Shown one piece after another: positions 61,404 through 64,000 of a DNA stretch of 64,000 nucleotides. Made by a program: the position numbers and the translations under genes. Under the pieces are notes generated by a model that saw nothing but the letters and a program-made list of their open reading frames with translations, had not been told where the DNA came from and did not search any database. Within the stretch, counting starts at the first letter, position 1. Each line of letters begins with the position of its first letter. Source of the stretch: CAUPWF01 sp964367905 (GTDB lineage Bacteria > Bacillota > Clostridia > Lachnospirales > Lachnospiraceae); NCBI GenBank assembly GCA_964367905.1, contig CAYIZP010000010.1:1-64000 (forward strand), read 5' to 3'.

Positions 61404-62732
61404 TTACTGTTCCAAAGCATCTAATCTCAAAGCATCTAATTCAGCCAATGCTTCTTCTCCATAGAATAAATAGTTTGCTGGTTGATTTTTATTAATATTA
61501 TCAAATACCTCTGTTGATAATGCTGTTACCTCTGCACCATACACCTTGTGTGCATCCCTCGCATACGCTTCTGCATTTGGATCATCGCTACCACCTTCAA
61601 CTTCGATCGGTACTACATTTCCATTTTCAGCTGCATGTGACAATACTTCTGAACTTGTCAACATTTTTAATAATTCTACTGAGAAATCTGGATTCTTCAC
61701 ATTGGATGGAATAAAATATCCTGTAGAACCACCAAGTGTATAATCTGTTTCACTTGATCCCATGTTTGGCCAACCTACAACACTTACTGATGTTAATCCT
61801 GAACTCTCAATATCATTTTTTGCCATAGCATTTACATCTGCCATCATTGCAATATCTCCATTAGAAAAAGCAGCCAAAACAGCATCTGGTGTTGCCGTTA
61901 CTGCTCCCTCTCCTGGGTAGCAATAATTCTGGTTATAGAGTGCTGCTGCATTATCGAACACTTCTACTACTTTCGGGTCAGTAAATGGTATTTCTCCTGC
62001 GATAAATGAATTAATCTCTTCTTCAGAATCCCATACTTGAAGTAATCCATTTCTTATGAGCCATGTTGCTCTATTCTGGTGAATTCCAAATGGGAATGCA
62101 TCTGTCTTCTCTGCGATTGTGTCACAAGCCTCCATAAACTCATCCCATGTCCACTGTTCTTTCACTTCCAATCCAGCCTCTTCAAATATCTCATTATTGA
62201 TAAGTACCAATGGATAAACTGTTGATTCTGGAATTGCATATACCTTTCCATCATATGTACCTACATCCAAAGTTCCTTCAATAAATGAATCTCTCCACTC
62301 AGGATCCGCTTCTAGGTATGGTGTCAAATCCAATGCCATATCAGATGATATAAAGTTCTGCATTTGATTTGGCCAATAAAGTGCTAAATCAACTGATTCT
62401 CCTGCTGTGAAAGCAGTTTTGATTGTTTTTTCTACCGTAGCATTATCAAATGTCTTACTAACAAAGTTTACATCTGGCATTTGCTCTTGTAAGTATTGTA
62501 GATTCCATTCTCCATTCGGAATCGATGCACCTTCTATGATTACTACCGCTTCTTCCGGAGTAGCTGCACCTTCTGAAGTTTCTTCCTCTGCCGAAGCTTC
62601 TTCTGCCCCTGATTCTTCTGTTTCTGTACTAGCTCCCGCCTCTTCTTCCTTTGGCGCTGGACTACTACATCCAAATAAGGTTACTAGCATCGTTGCAGTT
62701 AATAACATAACTCCTAAATTTCTCTTAAACAT
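61404..62732 (-). CDS. Extracellular sugar-binding lipoprotein (CUT1 ABC)
   Basis: About 442 residues. The signal peptide ends in the lipobox VTLFGC, then a long Glu/Ala/Ser-rich linker (about 25-65) and the binding fold. The start at 62732 follows AGGAGG at nine bases; an ATG eight codons earlier overlaps that site. It heads the operon with two permeases, the GH106-like enzyme and two sulfatases. Divergent to a sensor kinase gene on the plus strand, which may control it. Confidence 0.9.
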   Translation of the reverse strand: MFKRNLGVMLLTATMLVTLFGCSSPAPKEEEAGASTETEESGAEEASAEEETSEGAATPEEAVVIIEGASIPNGEWNLQYLQEQMPDVNFVSKTFDNATVEKTIKTAFTAGESVDLALYWPNQMQNFISSDMALDLTPYLEADPEWRDSFIEGTLDVGTYDGKVYAIPESTVYPLVLINNEIFEEAGLEVKEQWTWDEFMEACDTIAEKTDAFPFGIHQNRATWLIRNGLLQVWDSEEEINSFIAGEIPFTDPKVVEVFDNAAALYNQNYCYPGEGAVTATPDAVLAAFSNGDIAMMADVNAMAKNDIESSGLTSVSVVGWPNMGSSETDYTLGGSTGYFIPSNVKNPDFSVELLKMLTSSEVLSHAAENGNVVPIEVEGGSDDPNAEAYARDAHKVYGAEVTALSTEVFDNINKNQPANYLFYGEEALAELDALRLDALEQ

Positions 62733-62831
62733 CTCTCGTATCCTCCTTTTTTTCATAATTTAATTATAAATAATAATCTATTTCACCGATACTTGAATAT
62801 TCTACGATTTTTTTTGAAATTCTACAATTTA

Positions 62832-62861
62832 TTGCGTCACTTACTAGTTTAATGATATAAT
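62832..62861 (+). promoter_or_regulatory. Possible promoter of the plus-strand sensor kinase
   Basis: TTGCGT (62832-62837) and TATAAT (62856-62861) are 18 bases apart, about 50 bases before the kinase ATG at 62912. Confidence 0.5.
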
Positions 62862-62911
62862 GTCAGCACAAATTTCAAAAATGTGTTCCACACTAAGAAA
62901 GGTGAACGATT

Positions 62912-64000
62912 ATGCATTGGATAAAAAATATGTCTCTAAATAGACGTTTATATTTTTCATTAATTTCCTTTATTATCATACCTCTAACTATTATAGGTAT
63001 TATCATTTATCTTGTGATTGGTTTACTTAATCGTACAGAACGATATGAGCAAGAATTGATATCCTTCAAAAACTCTACACAAGACATCGAAGATATCATC
63101 CAGTATACAGAAAACATCAAACACTCTGCGGTCACTGCCAATCCCCTATTTCGTTTGATTGATAACACCGCTGACTCAAAAGATTATTATGATATCAGTA
63201 ATTATTTTGATGATTTGTTACAGCGTTATCCTTATTATGAAAATTTTACCATCAGTTTAAACACTGACATCATATATCAACGTGGCACCTTTATATCCGA
63301 GGAATCGGAAGAATATTTAGCGCTAGCACATACGGAAACTAGCAAGGAGTATTGGGCCTCTGCACATGCTTTGATCACCCCCAAAACAAATACAAGCGGA
63401 ACATCCTCAAACATTATAACCTATTATTCTAGCATCTATGATTTCTATCATGGTGCCAATCAAGCCATTGGGGTTTTAGGTATTAATATTGATGAACACG
63501 TACTATCCTCCACTTATACAACACGTTTGAACCCCCAGTCTACCGACTCATTGATTCTAAAACCTGACGGAACAATTTTATCCTCAAGTAATAAGGATTC
63601 CCTCGGTTCCACCTCGTCCTTATTTCTTGATATCAAAAATCAATTAGTAAATCCTTCTGGATATTTGCCATTAACGCAAAGCAATGAAGTCTGCTATTAT
63701 TATAAAGGACCCTCGTCTGACTTTATGTACTTAAATATAGTTCCGAATTCTGCATACTCTGAATTCGAATCTGCTTATGCTATTGTACTTTTCATTGCAC
63801 TTATCATTTGCATAATCTTTGGGATTTGCTTTTCCTTGATTCAGAAGAGATATATTATTAATCCCATAAGACAACTCATGACTGAAGTGACCAAGATGAG
63901 GGATGGGGATTTCACTTTAGACTTGCCTTATCAATCCAATGATGAAATAGGCAGATTAAACCAAGAGGTTATCCATACTTCTGATCGAATCAATAGCTTA
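62912..64000 (+). CDS. Sensor histidine kinase, N-terminal part (cut by window end)
   Basis: The ATG at 62912, preceded by AAGGTG, opens 363 codons that reach the window edge without a stop. The protein has a membrane helix (about 15-38), an extracellular dCache-like region (about 40-285; IGVLGINIDEHVL), a second helix (about 287-308) and the start of a HAMP domain (INPIRQLMTEVTKMRDGDF). The kinase core lies outside. By architecture it is a fourth YesM-type sensor, divergent from the CUT1/GH106/sulfatase operon, and a response regulator is expected just beyond the window. Confidence 0.88.
   Translation, partial: MHWIKNMSLNRRLYFSLISFIIIPLTIIGIIIYLVIGLLNRTERYEQELISFKNSTQDIEDIIQYTENIKHSAVTANPLFRLIDNTADSKDYYDISNYFDDLLQRYPYYENFTISLNTDIIYQRGTFISEESEEYLALAHTETSKEYWASAHALITPKTNTSGTSSNIITYYSSIYDFYHGANQAIGVLGINIDEHVLSSTYTTRLNPQSTDSLILKPDGTILSSSNKDSLGSTSSLFLDIKNQLVNPSGYLPLTQSNEVCYYYKGPSSDFMYLNIVPNSAYSEFESAYAIVLFIALIICIIFGICFSLIQKRYIINPIRQLMTEVTKMRDGDFTLDLPYQSNDEIGRLNQEVIHTSDRINSL

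Overview
The window reads like the chromosome of a low-GC, Gram-positive, anaerobic Clostridia member, probably Lachnospiraceae. The grounds are AGGAGG-type ribosome binding sites, many lipoprotein-type sugar-binding proteins, YesN/YesM-type two-component pairs, CcpA-clade style gene content and a glycyl-radical, B12-independent propanediol microcompartment. No rRNA, tRNA, CRISPR array, prophage or full insertion sequence was seen.

Region by region. (1) 1-3277 (minus): a large secreted or lipid-anchored protein related to the hydrazine-synthase alpha family, with two CxxCH heme-c motifs; its C-terminus lies outside the window. (2) 3490-17553 (minus): one long operon running ABC sugar transporter, aldo/keto reductase, GH116 enzyme, DeoC aldolase, FGGY kinase, iron alcohol dehydrogenase, mutarotase-like protein, histidine kinase, AraC-type response regulator, terminator. 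(3) 17891-32025 (minus): a GRM3-like bacterial microcompartment operon. It holds the glycyl-radical diol dehydratase and activase, six BMC-domain shell genes and a vertex protein, fuculose-phosphate aldolase, PduP, PduL, PduS, PduT, a Zn alcohol dehydrogenase and an HbpS/PduO-C protein. It ends with a DeoR regulator, a ParA ATPase and a small Lys/Thr-rich protein. Two near-consensus sigma-A promoters (32065-32093 and 28068-28096) drive it, and a MITE-like element sits inside it. (4) 32128-34744: a divergent pair of AraC regulator and sugar isomerase. (5) 34968-39229 (minus): a NitT/TauT-type ABC operon. (6) 39478-42762 (plus) and 42766-46047 (minus): two convergent two-component pairs. (7) 46071-62732 (minus): two glycan operons, each with a sugar ABC importer plus GH78 or GH106-like hydrolases and in total three sulfatases. 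(8) 62912-64000 (plus): the start of another sensor kinase.

How the parts fit: sulfatases and rhamnosidase-type hydrolases would release L-rhamnose and/or L-fucose from a sulfated glycan, and the ABC importers would bring it in. Isomerase, a kinase (the FGGY kinase at 8503-10032 is the only candidate here) and the class II aldolase would then give lactaldehyde. That would become 1,2-propanediol and be dehydrated inside the shell to propanal, then propionyl-CoA/propionyl-phosphate and propanol. This chain is inferred from family membership and gene order.

Most unusual points: a c-type cytochrome of a mainly planctomycete-like family in a clostridial genome; a ParA plus small partner pair translationally coupled at the end of the shell operon (candidate McdAB-like positioning system); a repeated TGTGGTTT motif at both shell-operon promoters; and a 174-bp element with 15-bp terminal inverted repeats and an exact 48-bp partial copy inside the same operon.
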